In this document: positions 1 through 8,406 of the stretch, piece by piece
How positions within the stretch are numbered: the stretch's first letter is position 1
Layout: each line of letters starts with the position of its first letter
Assembly: GCA_017959645.1 (NCBI GenBank)
Contig: JAGDAE010000220.1
Coordinates: 1 to 11,053, forward strand
Direction: 5' to 3'
Length of the DNA: 11,053 bases
Source of the DNA: Kiritimatiellia bacterium
GTDB lineage: Bacteria; Verrucomicrobiota; Kiritimatiellia; RFP12; UBA1067
Program-made: the position numbers and the translations under genes
Notes under the pieces: model-generated
The model's database searches: none
What the model was told of the DNA's origin: nothing
The model's input: only the letters and a program-made list of their open reading frames with translations

Positions 1-1134
1 AAGATCGCGGTCGACCGCGACTGGATAGACCGCCTCGCGCTCCTCGCGCCCGTTTCCGCCAACGACAGCGTCCACCGCGGCGAACATTCCGCGCAGATCG
101 AATATCCGCTTCTGCAGCTCGCCCTCGGTGACGGCTTCAAGATCGCGCCTTTCGTGGCCGGGGAGTTCGGGGGCGACCAGATGGCGATGTGCGCGCGGGC
201 GCTTGCACGGCTGATGGACGGCAAGACTCTGCTCGTCGTGTCGTCCGACTTCACGCACTACGGCGAAGACTTCTCCTATGCGCCATACGGCACGGGCGGA
301 GATTTGCGCGTGCGCGACAAGGTCGCGTCAGTGGACGGCGAGGCTTTCGGCTTCATCGCCAAGGGAGACGCGGACGGTTTCGCGGAAAGCGTCCGGCAAA
401 CCGGCGCCACCATCTGTGGACGCGTGCCGATCGAGCTCGCCTTGCGGGCCGTTCCGGAGGGAACCGCGATTTCCCTCCTCAAATATGCGACGTCCGGCGA
501 CGGCGACCGGGACTACAGGCGCTTCGTCTGCTATCTTGCCGCCGCAGGCCGCACTGTCTGGGCGGGAGAGAAGGATGCTGTGCTGGATGCCGGGGCGCGG
601 GCGTTTCTGCTGCGCCTTGCGCGGGAATCGGTCGAGCGGGCCGTCCGCACGGGGCAGCCGCTTCGCCGCGAAGCGTACATGTCCGCCGCGCCGGCGGCCG
701 CGCTCGAGAAGATGGGAGCGTTTGTAACGCTGACCGACCGCGCCACCGGCGCGTTGCGCGGATGCATCGGCGAAATACTGCCGTCGCGTCCGCTTGCCGA
801 TGCCGTGGCCGCGCGCGCGATCGATGCGGCGCGCAGAGATCCGCGTTTTTCGCCAGTCTCGGAGAGCGAACTCGCCGGTCTGCGCGTAGAGGTTTCGGCG
901 CTGACGCCGCCAAGACGCGTCGGCTCGTGGCACGACATCGTCCTCGGACGCGATGGCATGACGCTCGAGAAGGGGGATGCGTTCGCCGTCTTTTTGCCGC
1001 AGGTCGCGCCCGAACAGGGATGGGATCTGCCGACGACGCTTTCGAATCTGTCGCTGAAGGCGGGGCTGCCGGCGGACGGCTGGCGCGACGGCGCGACGTT
1101 CGAGACGTTCCAGGCCGAGGTGTTTCATGAATGA
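1..1134 (+). CDS. amrB/amrA: Memo-AMMECR1 fusion protein (AmmeMemoRadiSam proteins B and A), 5' end missing
   Basis: The frame is open from base 1, so the true start lies left of the window and 377 codons are visible. Residues 1 to about 190 (window numbering) are the Memo domain, a fold related to class III extradiol dioxygenases. EHSAQIEYP at 28-36 carries one likely metal-ligand histidine (H29), SSDFTHYG at 81-88 carries H86, and C139 in the CGRVPIEL segment matches the conserved cysteine of Memo. The first conserved histidine expected further upstream is outside the window. Residues about 195-377 are an AMMECR1 domain, with its LRGCIG signature at 252-257 and LPQVAPEQGWD near the C terminus. 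The fusion joins two of the three parts of the AmmeMemoRadiSam system, and the third follows with an 8-base overlap. The reaction is not known to me. A metal-dependent oxidation or product handling together with the radical SAM partner is inference. Family assignment is confident. Confidence 0.93.
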   Translation, partial: KIAVDRDWIDRLALLAPVSANDSVHRGEHSAQIEYPLLQLALGDGFKIAPFVAGEFGGDQMAMCARALARLMDGKTLLVVSSDFTHYGEDFSYAPYGTGGDLRVRDKVASVDGEAFGFIAKGDADGFAESVRQTGATICGRVPIELALRAVPEGTAISLLKYATSGDGDRDYRRFVCYLAAAGRTVWAGEKDAVLDAGARAFLLRLARESVERAVRTGQPLRREAYMSAAPAAALEKMGAFVTLTDRATGALRGCIGEILPSRPLADAVAARAIDAARRDPRFSPVSESELAGLRVEVSALTPPRRVGSWHDIVLGRDGMTLEKGDAFAVFLPQVAPEQGWDLPTTLSNLSLKAGLPADGWRDGATFETFQAEVFHE

Positions 1135-1966
1135 GCCGGCGGTTTGCGCGACGTGTCCGCGGCATTGCCGGCTGGCGGAGGGGCAGACCGGTTTCTGCCG
1201 CGCACGGCGGGCGGAGAACGGACGCGTCGTCGCTGCCAACTACGGATGCATCACCTCGCTCGCCCTCGACCCTGTCGAGAAAAAGCCGCTCGCTTTCTTC
1301 CGCCCCGGCGCGAACGTCCTTTCCGTCGGCAGTTGCGGGTGCAATCTGCGCTGTCCGTTCTGCCAGAACGATTCGATCTCGCAGCGCGGAGCGGACGAGG
1401 TAGGTTTCAAGCGCGCGATGCCGGAAGAACTCGCCGGTCTCGCCGCGCGTCTTGCGGAGGAACGCGGCAACATCGGGCTCGCCTATACGTACAACGAGCC
1501 TCTTGTCGGCTGGGAATTCGTGCTCGACTGCGCACGGGAGATTCGCGCGCGCAATCTCGCCAACGTGCTGGTTTCGAACGGATGCGCCGAGGCGCCGGTC
1601 GTCGACGCGCTGGCCCCGCTGATCGACGCGGCCAACATCGACTTGAAGGGGCCGTCGCAGGACTATTACGACTGGGTGGGCGGCAGTTTCGACACCGTCT
1701 GCCGCACGATCCGGACCCTGCACGCGGCCGGCTGCCATGTCGAGGTGACGACGCTCGTCGTGCCGGGGCGCAACGATTCGAACGAGGACATCGACGCCAT
1801 CGCCGCATTCATCGCGTCCGTCTCGCCGGACATTCCGCTGCACGTGACGCGGTTCTTCCCCAGTTTCCGGATGCTCGGCGAGCGGCCGACGCCCGCCGCT
1901 GACGTCCGCAGACTTGCGAAAGTCGCCGGCGGCAGATTGAAGCGGGTCATTACCGGAAACCTGTAA
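1127..1966 (+). CDS. amrS: AmmeMemoRadiSam system radical SAM enzyme (PflA-like)
   Basis: This 279-residue radical SAM protein should bind a [4Fe-4S] cluster through C72, C76 and C79 (CNLRCPFC) and cleave S-adenosylmethionine to a 5'-deoxyadenosyl radical. Other family marks are YTYNEPL at 120-126, NIDLKG at 170-175 and the C-terminal TGNL. Before the barrel lies a cysteine-rich segment with C7, C10, C14 and C24 (CATCPRHC...GFC), usual in this subfamily and probably a second metal site. Its substrate is unknown. It resembles glycyl-radical activating enzymes, but no glycyl-radical enzyme is visible nearby and its partners are Memo and AMMECR1. The start is the ATG overlapping the end of the upstream gene, with a GAGG Shine-Dalgarno at 1117-1120, six bases before it, and the cysteine motif begins only six residues in. 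The protein is at the short end for the family, as the N-terminal segment before the first cysteines is nearly absent. Confidence 0.95.
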   Translation: MNEPAVCATCPRHCRLAEGQTGFCRARRAENGRVVAANYGCITSLALDPVEKKPLAFFRPGANVLSVGSCGCNLRCPFCQNDSISQRGADEVGFKRAMPEELAGLAARLAEERGNIGLAYTYNEPLVGWEFVLDCAREIRARNLANVLVSNGCAEAPVVDALAPLIDAANIDLKGPSQDYYDWVGGSFDTVCRTIRTLHAAGCHVEVTTLVVPGRNDSNEDIDAIAAFIASVSPDIPLHVTRFFPSFRMLGERPTPAADVRRLAKVAGGRLKRVITGNL

Positions 1967-1970
1967 CGTC

Positions 1971-4900
1971 ATGCCATTGCAAATCAACTGGAGCGACAGA
2001 CTTGACCTGCTGGCCGAAAAACTGTTTTCGGACTGGGAGGGGAGTCCCGCCGGCGACCCGTTCGCGAGAACTTGCATCGTCGTGGGCGACATGTCGACGC
2101 GTAGCTGGCTGCGGGACTGTTTTCTGCTTCACCGCAATCCGGGAGCGCGCCGCATACTCGCCAACATCGACTTCAAGCCGTTGCCGGAGCTGGCGAACGA
2201 TTGGCTGGCGGCGATGTGCGGGAGGGATGGCGCGCGCCGCAACCCGTCCGGACATCCCTACGCGAAGAACGTGATGGCCTGGCGCATCTACGCCATCCTG
2301 AAGAACCAGTCGCAGAACCCCGATCTCGCGGTGCCGGTTGCGTACGTGGAGCGGGCGGCGGAACCGGTTCGGAACCGGCGCCGTTTCGAGCTTGCTTCCC
2401 GCCTTGCCGAGCTCTTCGACGACTATCTCGGCGCCCGGTACCGGATGCTGGCCAGATGGGAGGCGGGCGATCTGCCGTCCGGCCCCGACCGCTGGCAGGC
2501 CGCGCTCTACCGTCTTCTTGCGCAGGAGGTGCCTGGCACGTACACGAAGGACTATGCGTACGCCCTTCGCGCCGGCGCGGACCCGAATGTGGCTTGCGCG
2601 AACGGCTTTCCCCGCTATCTGGCGATTCACGTATTCGATGTCGCCTTTGCGCCGTGGCCATATCTGCAGATGCTGCGGAAGATGTCCGAGACCGTTCCAG
2701 TGTCGTTCTGGAACTTCAATCCTTCGCGCGAATACTGGCTTGACGACCCCACGAAGAAGCAAGCGCGGAAGGAGCGGGCGCGGGCGGTGCTCGCCGCTTT
2801 GCAGAGCGGCGACACGCCGCCAGAGCCGGATGCGGCGGACATGTTCGGGTCGCCGGATGCGCGGCTTCTCGGCGCGTTGGCCGGCGGCGCGCGCGGAGTG
2901 CTTTCGGCGCAGCTCGATCTCGCCGAAGTCGATTTCGACGACTGGGTTGGCGACAAAGGGGCGGAAACCTTCTCCGCGCTGCGGAATATCGTCCCGGAAA
3001 TCCATGTCTGCCATTCGCCGCGCCGCGAGCTGGAGGCCGCTCGCGACGCGCTGCACCGTTTCTTCCGCGAGGAGCCGGGAGCGCGATTGTGCGACGCAAT
3101 CGTCCTGTGCGCGGATTGGGGCGCGTACGCGCCGCTCGTGCCGTCGGTGTTCGGCGCCGGCGGCCGGGAAAATATTCCGTTCGCGCTCGACGGCTGCGCA
3201 GAGGAGACGACTCCGGTCGCGCATTCGCTGGAGGAAATGCTTGCGTTCCGGACCAACAGGTTCGAAGCGAGCGCGGTGTTCGCCCTGCTTGGCGTGCCGG
3301 AGATCGGCGCGCGTTTCGGCATCGATTCCGAAGGGCTTTCGACGCTGCGCGACATGGTGTGCGGCAACAACATCCATTGGGGATATGACGACGCGGACGT
3401 GAACGACATCCTCGGCGTCGCCGGCAGGAACCATCCCTTCACCTGGCGGCGCGGGCTGGATCGTTTCACCATGGACGCGCTCGTAGGGCGGCGGGAGGAT
3501 CCTGAGGCGTTGGTCGGGGCCGGGGAGTTGGGACGGTTCAGACCGTGCGGTTCGGTCGAGGCGGATCGTGCGCGGCTTGCCGGCGCGCTTGATGCTTTCG
3601 TGACGAAACTTGCCGGCCTTCGAGCGTTTTTGAAAAAGCCGCATCCGGTCGAGGAGTGGCGCGACCGGCTCGTGCAGGCCGTCGACGACTTCTATCTGGG
3701 CGACGGAGATTCTGAAGACGAACTGGCGGGGCTGCGGCGCGCGGTCGTGTCGGCTACGGGAGACGCGCTGGCAGCACGCGAAGCAGGCGGTTCCGCCGGC
3801 CGGGACGATCCCGTGCCGGGCGAGGTGATGTGCGCGGCGGTGCTGGCGGCGTCGAAGTCGGGCGTGCGGCGGTTTCAATCCGCCGACGACGCCGTGAGAG
3901 TCGCGCCGCTGATGATCGGCACGGCGGTGCCGGCGAAATTCGTGTGGATATGCGGCTTGAACGACGGCGCGTTTCCGCGGGCCGGGCATCGTCCCGCGTT
4001 CGATCTGGTCGGACGGCATCCGACGATGTTCGACGCGACGGTGCGCGACCGTGACGCGCTGGCGCTGCTGAAGGCGGCCATGGGCGCGCGGGGACGGCTT
4101 GCGTTGAGCTATGTCGGGCGGAACGTCCGCTCCAACGACGAGATGCCGGCGGCAGTTCCGCTGATCGATCTCCTGGAGTGGTTCAGGGCGTCGGGGCTGG
4201 AGACGAAGACGTTCCGGCATCCGTTGCAGGCGTACAGTCCGCGCTACTTCACGAAAGCGGAAAATTCCGAAGAGGCGCTTCCGCCGAGCTATTCCGCGGC
4301 GAACCACGATGCCGCGCTCGCCCTGACGCTGAAGCAGGCCGGAGACGTGGCGCCGGTCGAGGTCGCGCCGTTCGAATACGCCGTTTCGGGCGATACGGAG
4401 ATAGAAGTCGACGATCTTGCGGAGTTCTATTCGCGTCCCAACCGTTTTCTGGCGCGGAACCGTCTGGGCGCCAGCCTCTCGCGTCCCGGCTGCGGCGTTC
4501 TGGAGGATGAAGATTCCCTCGAGGCCGCATTGCCGCGCCGGCTCGAACGGGAGCTGCTCGTGCGCGGAGCGGATGCGGTGGAAGACGTCGACGGCGAGGC
4601 GGAACGTCTGGTGGAGTCGGGAATCACGATGGATGCCGCCGAACTGGCCTCCAAAGTGCAGGCCAAGGCGGACGCGGGCGAACAATACCGAACCAGGCGG
4701 ATTAAATACAAAAAAGCCGAGAACGAAGGTTTCGATTGCGGCGGCAAGAGCGCGGCGAAGGCTTTCGCGGAGTGGGAGGACGGGGCGGAGATCGTGCCGT
4801 ATCATGTGGAACTTGACGTTGAAGGCCATCGTGTCGTGCTGACGGGCTGCCGCAAAGAGATCGTGCTTGACGTGTTGCCGCATGGCCGGCTGGCGCATGT

Positions 4901-5225
4901 GTTCGAGTTTTCGGATTATTCCAAAATCTTCGAGTCGGCCAAGATCGGCGCGTGGATCCGCCATGTCGCGGGGCACGCGGCGGGCGGGAACGGATTCGTG
5001 ACGGCGATGATGTGCATGAAGGACGATCCCGTGCGGACGTACCGTCCGCTGGCGCAGGCGGAGGCCCGCGAAATCCTCGCGCGCATCGTCGCGCAGGCGA
5101 TGAAGCCGATGCCGTTCGACTTCGGCGCTGCGTTGGACGGCGGCGGAAAAGACGCGCTCCCGCCCGGATTCGCCGAGGCGCTGGGCGACTGCGAAAAGCG
5201 GATAGTTTCGTCGTACGGAAGATAG
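1971..5225 (+). CDS. recC: Exodeoxyribonuclease V subunit gamma (RecC)
   Basis: At 1084 residues this is close to E. coli RecC (1122). RecC holds the RecBCD complex on a DNA end, splits the strands and recognises Chi. Segments that match my memory of E. coli RecC occur in order: NRLDVL-like RLDLLAEKL at the N terminus, ANIDF at 64-68, a YLQMLRKM stretch followed by FNPSREYWLDD, CHSPRRELE around 347-354, RFGIDSEGL at 448-456, GLNDGAFPR at 662-670, SYVGRNVRSNDE, FYSRPNRFLARNRLG starting at 819, and AWIRHVAGHAAGGNG near the end. No Walker A motif is evident, as expected because RecC keeps helicase-like and nuclease-like folds without the active residues. The main alternative, AddB, would show an iron-sulfur cluster cysteine set and an active nuclease, and neither is evident. 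The ATG follows the radical SAM stop by four bases with no good Shine-Dalgarno, which suggests translational coupling. Confidence 0.94.
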   Translation: MPLQINWSDRLDLLAEKLFSDWEGSPAGDPFARTCIVVGDMSTRSWLRDCFLLHRNPGARRILANIDFKPLPELANDWLAAMCGRDGARRNPSGHPYAKNVMAWRIYAILKNQSQNPDLAVPVAYVERAAEPVRNRRRFELASRLAELFDDYLGARYRMLARWEAGDLPSGPDRWQAALYRLLAQEVPGTYTKDYAYALRAGADPNVACANGFPRYLAIHVFDVAFAPWPYLQMLRKMSETVPVSFWNFNPSREYWLDDPTKKQARKERARAVLAALQSGDTPPEPDAADMFGSPDARLLGALAGGARGVLSAQLDLAEVDFDDWVGDKGAETFSALRNIVPEIHVCHSPRRELEAARDALHRFFREEPGARLCDAIVLCADWGAYAPLVPSVFGAGGRENIPFALDGCAEETTPVAHSLEEMLAFRTNRFEASAVFALLGVPEIGARFGIDSEGLSTLRDMVCGNNIHWGYDDADVNDILGVAGRNHPFTWRRGLDRFTMDALVGRREDPEALVGAGELGRFRPCGSVEADRARLAGALDAFVTKLAGLRAFLKKPHPVEEWRDRLVQAVDDFYLGDGDSEDELAGLRRAVVSATGDALAAREAGGSAGRDDPVPGEVMCAAVLAASKSGVRRFQSADDAVRVAPLMIGTAVPAKFVWICGLNDGAFPRAGHRPAFDLVGRHPTMFDATVRDRDALALLKAAMGARGRLALSYVGRNVRSNDEMPAAVPLIDLLEWFRASGLETKTFRHPLQAYSPRYFTKAENSEEALPPSYSAANHDAALALTLKQAGDVAPVEVAPFEYAVSGDTEIEVDDLAEFYSRPNRFLARNRLGASLSRPGCGVLEDEDSLEAALPRRLERELLVRGADAVEDVDGEAERLVESGITMDAAELASKVQAKADAGEQYRTRRIKYKKAENEGFDCGGKSAAKAFAEWEDGAEIVPYHVELDVEGHRVVLTGCRKEIVLDVLPHGRLAHVFEFSDYSKIFESAKIGAWIRHVAGHAAGGNGFVTAMMCMKDDPVRTYRPLAQAEAREILARIVAQAMKPMPFDFGAALDGGGKDALPPGFAEALGDCEKRIVSSYGR

Positions 5226-5235
5226 GGCGGCAGAG

Positions 5236-8200
5236 ATGGAAAGCGACAGGGAAATCGGCTTCGGCGACGCGATATTCGATCCGGCATTCGGTCTGGACGG
5301 CCCCCACCTGGTGGCGGCGAGTGCCGGCACCGGCAAGACGCACAACATACAGAACATCTATGTGCGGCTTGTCGCGGAGAAGGGTTTTCGAGTGTCGCAG
5401 ATACAGGTGATGACCTTCACCGAGGCGGCGACGAAGGAACTGCGCGAGCGCGTGCGCTCGGTGCTGTCGAACATGGCGCGGCTGTACGCCGGCGACATCG
5501 CGGGTCTCGGCGAAAGCGAACTGGACAGGTTGCGCAAGTTGCGCGGATGCGCGCGTGACGATGCGGCGGCGCGAACGAGAATCGAGCTGGCGCTCGCGGA
5601 GTTCGACCAGGCCGCCATCTCCACCATACACGGATTCTGCCGCAGGGCGCTCGTCCGCTTTGCATTCGAGACCGGCAGCGCCTTTCGCAGCGAATTCGCG
5701 GATACGAAAAGCGAAGACCTGTCGCGCCGCGTGCGTGACTGGTGGCGGCGGGAGCGCCAGACGCTTACCGGGCCGGCGAAGGACGGTCTCGAGCTGGGCA
5801 TGCTGGACAGATTCGTGCAGGCGCTCTCCGGCAAGTCGGGCTGGATCGTGGACGAAGGCGCGGCGGACGATCCCGGCCAGATCGCGCTCGAGCGAGCCAA
5901 GGAGATCGTGGACGCCTACGAGGAAGACCGGTCTATGCGCGAAACGCAGACGTTCGACGATCTGCTGCGCGGCCTGAAAGAGGCGCTGGAGAACAACGCT
6001 GCGCTCGCGGCGAGTCTGCGCGAGGAGTTCAAGGCGGCGCTCGTCGACGAGTTCCAGGATACCGACCCGGTCCAGTACGACATATTCCGTCGCGTGTTCC
6101 TCGATCCTGAAGTCCGTCCCGCGCCGGCCATCTTCTTCGTCGGCGACCCCAAGCAGGCGATATATTCGTTCCGCGGCGGCGACATATACACTTACAAAAG
6201 GGCCGTGACCGATCCGGCGGTGGCGGCGAATACATTCCGCCTCGACCGTAACTTCCGGTCCACGCCGCGGCTCGTCGACGCGGTGAACGCGCTGTTCATG
6301 GATTGGCGCAGACCGGACGGCTCCTGCGACTGCACTTTCGGCGACAGGACGATCGGCTATTCATGCGAACTTCTGTCCGACGCGGGCAAGGAGGCGTTCA
6401 AGCTGCCCGGCGGCGGCGACGATCCGTCACCGTTTAGGATTGTCGAGGTGGAGAAATCGTCCGCGCATCTGCAGGCCGTGGTCGACACGGTTCTCGACAT
6501 CCTCGAAGAGCAGCGGGATGGCGGGCTTTCGCCAAAGGATATCGCCATTCTGGTTTCACGGCACGCCGACGGAGACGCCTGCCGGGACATGCTCAGGGAA
6601 GCCGGGGTGCCGGCGGTTCTGCAGAAGGCGGGGAACGTTTTCGCCGGCGAACTGGCCGCAGACTTCAGGCAGGTGCTGATGGCAATGGCGCAAATGGGCG
6701 GCCGCGGACAGTTGAAAGCGGCTTTGCTGACACGATTCTTCCCGTCCGGCGAAAGTCTGTTTGCCGACGAGGATAAACTTGCCGACATGACAGGCTTCTT
6801 CGGCGACCTCGGCCGGATGTGGCGGCGCAAAGGGTTCGACGTGGCGCTGGCCGCCCTCGGGGCGCGGCCTGAATGCGATTTCCGGCGAAATCTGGCGAAA
6901 TTGCCCGGCGGCGAACGCCTTCTGGCCGATCTGATGCAGATCGTCGACCTGGCCGATTCCGCCATGCGGGAGATCGGCCCGTCTCCGGAGGCGCTCGTGA
7001 ACTGGATCACGGACCGGATCAACCGCTCTGGCGAAGGCGAGAAGGATTCCGAGGAGTATGCCCGGCAGCTGGAGAGCGAGAGCGATGCGCTCAAGATCAT
7101 GACGATCCACGTCTCGAAGGGGCTGCAGTTTCCGGTCGCGATAGTGCCGCTGTCCGGCGGCAAAGACGCGAAAGCGCCGTACTTCTACCATGACGGAAAC
7201 ATGGATCTGCGCGTCGGGATGTCTGACGAGGCGGAGGCGCAGGCGCAGGCCGAGTGCGACGCCGAGCGCATGCGTCTTTTGTATGTCGCCTTCACGCGCG
7301 CGACGAAGCGGACGGTGGTGGTGGCGCAGCCGCCCGATTCCGGTTCTCCGCTGGGGCGCCTTTTCGCGAATGCGCGGCGTCGCGGGGCGGGCGAGAACGA
7401 CGCAACATCGCCGATCGCCTGGTCGAAATACGTTCCGCCGCAAACGCCCCCGCCTCCGTATGTTCCGCCGGCGAAAGAACCGGCGCAATTGGACGAGGCG
7501 CATGTTCCTCGCGAGTATTCCATGCGGCGGTCGAAGGGGAGCTTTTCGTCGCTCGCGCCGGCGGCACACGGCGCGGGAGACGGCGAGCACGACTTCGACG
7601 GACCCGAACCGGACGCTGCCGGGACGCCGTCCGGCATATTCTCCCTGCCGGGCGGAGTGAGGACTGGAATGTGCTGGCACAAGATACTGGAAAGGCTGCC
7701 GTTCGACGCCGGATCGAAGGCCGTGTTGGACGAGACGGAAAGATCGTTGAAACTCTACGGCTTCGGCGAAGCCGGCGGGGAGAAGTTCGCGGAAAACGCG
7801 AAGCTGGTGGCGGACATGGTCGCGGCCACGCTGGATTATCCTTTGCGGTCGCCGGACGGTGGCCGGTTTGCGCTGCGGGACGTCTCCATGGCGGACAGGT
7901 TCAGCGAGTGGGAGTTCGATTTTTCTTCTTCGGCCGCGGCCGATACGACGGCCGCGATTTCGGAGATACTGCGCGAAGAATGGGGGGCGGATGCGTCCAA
8001 GAGGGTGTTTCTGGACATGCTTGACGGATGGAATCGTCCTGTTCCCAAGGGTTTTCTGGCGGGGTTTCTCGATCTCGTCTTCCGCAGGGACGGCTTCTAC
8101 TACGTGGTCGATTGGAAATCGAACCGGCTGAACGCAGACGCCTCTGGCTTCACGAAAGAGGGCGTTGCCGCCGAAATGGCCAAGAAGTGGTACTTTCTCC

Positions 8201-8403
8201 AGTATCTGATCTATTCCGTGGCGCTGCACCGGTTCCTCAAAGAGACCATGCGCGGGAACTATTCGTGGGCGAGGAACTTCGGCGGCGTGCGCTACTGTTT
8301 TCTGCGCGGCATCGCGGCTGGCGGCGTGGCGCCGGTGTACGAGGACCGTCCGGGCGAGGCGCTGCTCGACAGGCTTTCCGCCGCATTGGGCTTGGAGGGC
8401 TGA
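5236..8403 (+). CDS. recB: Exodeoxyribonuclease V subunit beta (RecB helicase-nuclease)
   Basis: This 1055-residue protein is an SF1A helicase with a C-terminal nuclease, working with RecC and RecD on double-strand breaks and loading RecA after Chi. Helicase motifs run in order: Walker A ASAGTGKT at 28-35, motif Ia TFTEAATKELRERV, STIHGFCRRAL, motif II DEFQDTDP at 271-278, motif III GDPKQAIYSFRGGD at 303-316, motif IV LDRNFRST at 336-343, motif V TIHVSKGLQFP at 623-633 and motif VI RLLYVAFTRATK at 680-691. The nuclease has H815, D946 (GFLDLVF), D959 and K961 (VDWKSN), plus Q989 and Y993 (YFLQYLIY). The 13-residue spacing of the two aspartates equals that in E. coli (D1067, D1080). It is about 125 residues shorter than E. 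coli RecB. RecB rather than AddA follows from the nuclease sequence and the recC and recD neighbours. The ATG lies ten bases after recC with a weak AGGG at 5224-5227. Confidence 0.96.
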   Translation: MESDREIGFGDAIFDPAFGLDGPHLVAASAGTGKTHNIQNIYVRLVAEKGFRVSQIQVMTFTEAATKELRERVRSVLSNMARLYAGDIAGLGESELDRLRKLRGCARDDAAARTRIELALAEFDQAAISTIHGFCRRALVRFAFETGSAFRSEFADTKSEDLSRRVRDWWRRERQTLTGPAKDGLELGMLDRFVQALSGKSGWIVDEGAADDPGQIALERAKEIVDAYEEDRSMRETQTFDDLLRGLKEALENNAALAASLREEFKAALVDEFQDTDPVQYDIFRRVFLDPEVRPAPAIFFVGDPKQAIYSFRGGDIYTYKRAVTDPAVAANTFRLDRNFRSTPRLVDAVNALFMDWRRPDGSCDCTFGDRTIGYSCELLSDAGKEAFKLPGGGDDPSPFRIVEVEKSSAHLQAVVDTVLDILEEQRDGGLSPKDIAILVSRHADGDACRDMLREAGVPAVLQKAGNVFAGELAADFRQVLMAMAQMGGRGQLKAALLTRFFPSGESLFADEDKLADMTGFFGDLGRMWRRKGFDVALAALGARPECDFRRNLAKLPGGERLLADLMQIVDLADSAMREIGPSPEALVNWITDRINRSGEGEKDSEEYARQLESESDALKIMTIHVSKGLQFPVAIVPLSGGKDAKAPYFYHDGNMDLRVGMSDEAEAQAQAECDAERMRLLYVAFTRATKRTVVVAQPPDSGSPLGRLFANARRRGAGENDATSPIAWSKYVPPQTPPPPYVPPAKEPAQLDEAHVPREYSMRRSKGSFSSLAPAAHGAGDGEHDFDGPEPDAAGTPSGIFSLPGGVRTGMCWHKILERLPFDAGSKAVLDETERSLKLYGFGEAGGEKFAENAKLVADMVAATLDYPLRSPDGGRFALRDVSMADRFSEWEFDFSSSAAADTTAAISEILREEWGADASKRVFLDMLDGWNRPVPKGFLAGFLDLVFRRDGFYYVVDWKSNRLNADASGFTKEGVAAEMAKKWYFLQYLIYSVALHRFLKETMRGNYSWARNFGGVRYCFLRGIAAGGVAPVYEDRPGEALLDRLSAALGLEG
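8394..8399 (+). promoter_or_regulatory. Shine-Dalgarno site of recD
   Basis: GGAGGG lies inside the last codons of recB, seven bases before the ATG at 8407. It is the best ribosome binding site in the window and fixes the recD start. The other internal starts of the operon have weak sites or none. Confidence 0.8.
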
Positions 8404-8406
8404 AAC

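Noticed and set aside
1127..1966. Pyruvate formate-lyase activating enzyme as the function of the radical SAM gene
   Set aside because: The sequence is PflA-like, but the Memo-AMMECR1 partner and the N-terminal cysteine segment point to the AmmeMemoRadiSam enzyme, and no glycyl-radical enzyme gene is nearby.
1950..5357. Antisense open frame of 1135 codons over recC, and a similar one of 1064 codons at 6556-9750 over recB and recD
   Set aside because: Their products are rich in Arg, His, Pro and Ala with no recognisable motif. They mirror + strand genes of certain identity, and GC-rich coding DNA often leaves the opposite strand free of stops.
7803..7810. GCTGGTGG, identical to the E. coli Chi octamer, inside recB
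   Set aside because: Chi sequences differ between bacterial groups, the host is not known, and one octamer in GC-rich coding DNA is expected by chance.
1971..8403. AddB-AddA instead of RecC-RecB
   Set aside because: The first protein matches RecC segments throughout and shows no Walker A or iron-sulfur cysteine set, and a true recD follows.
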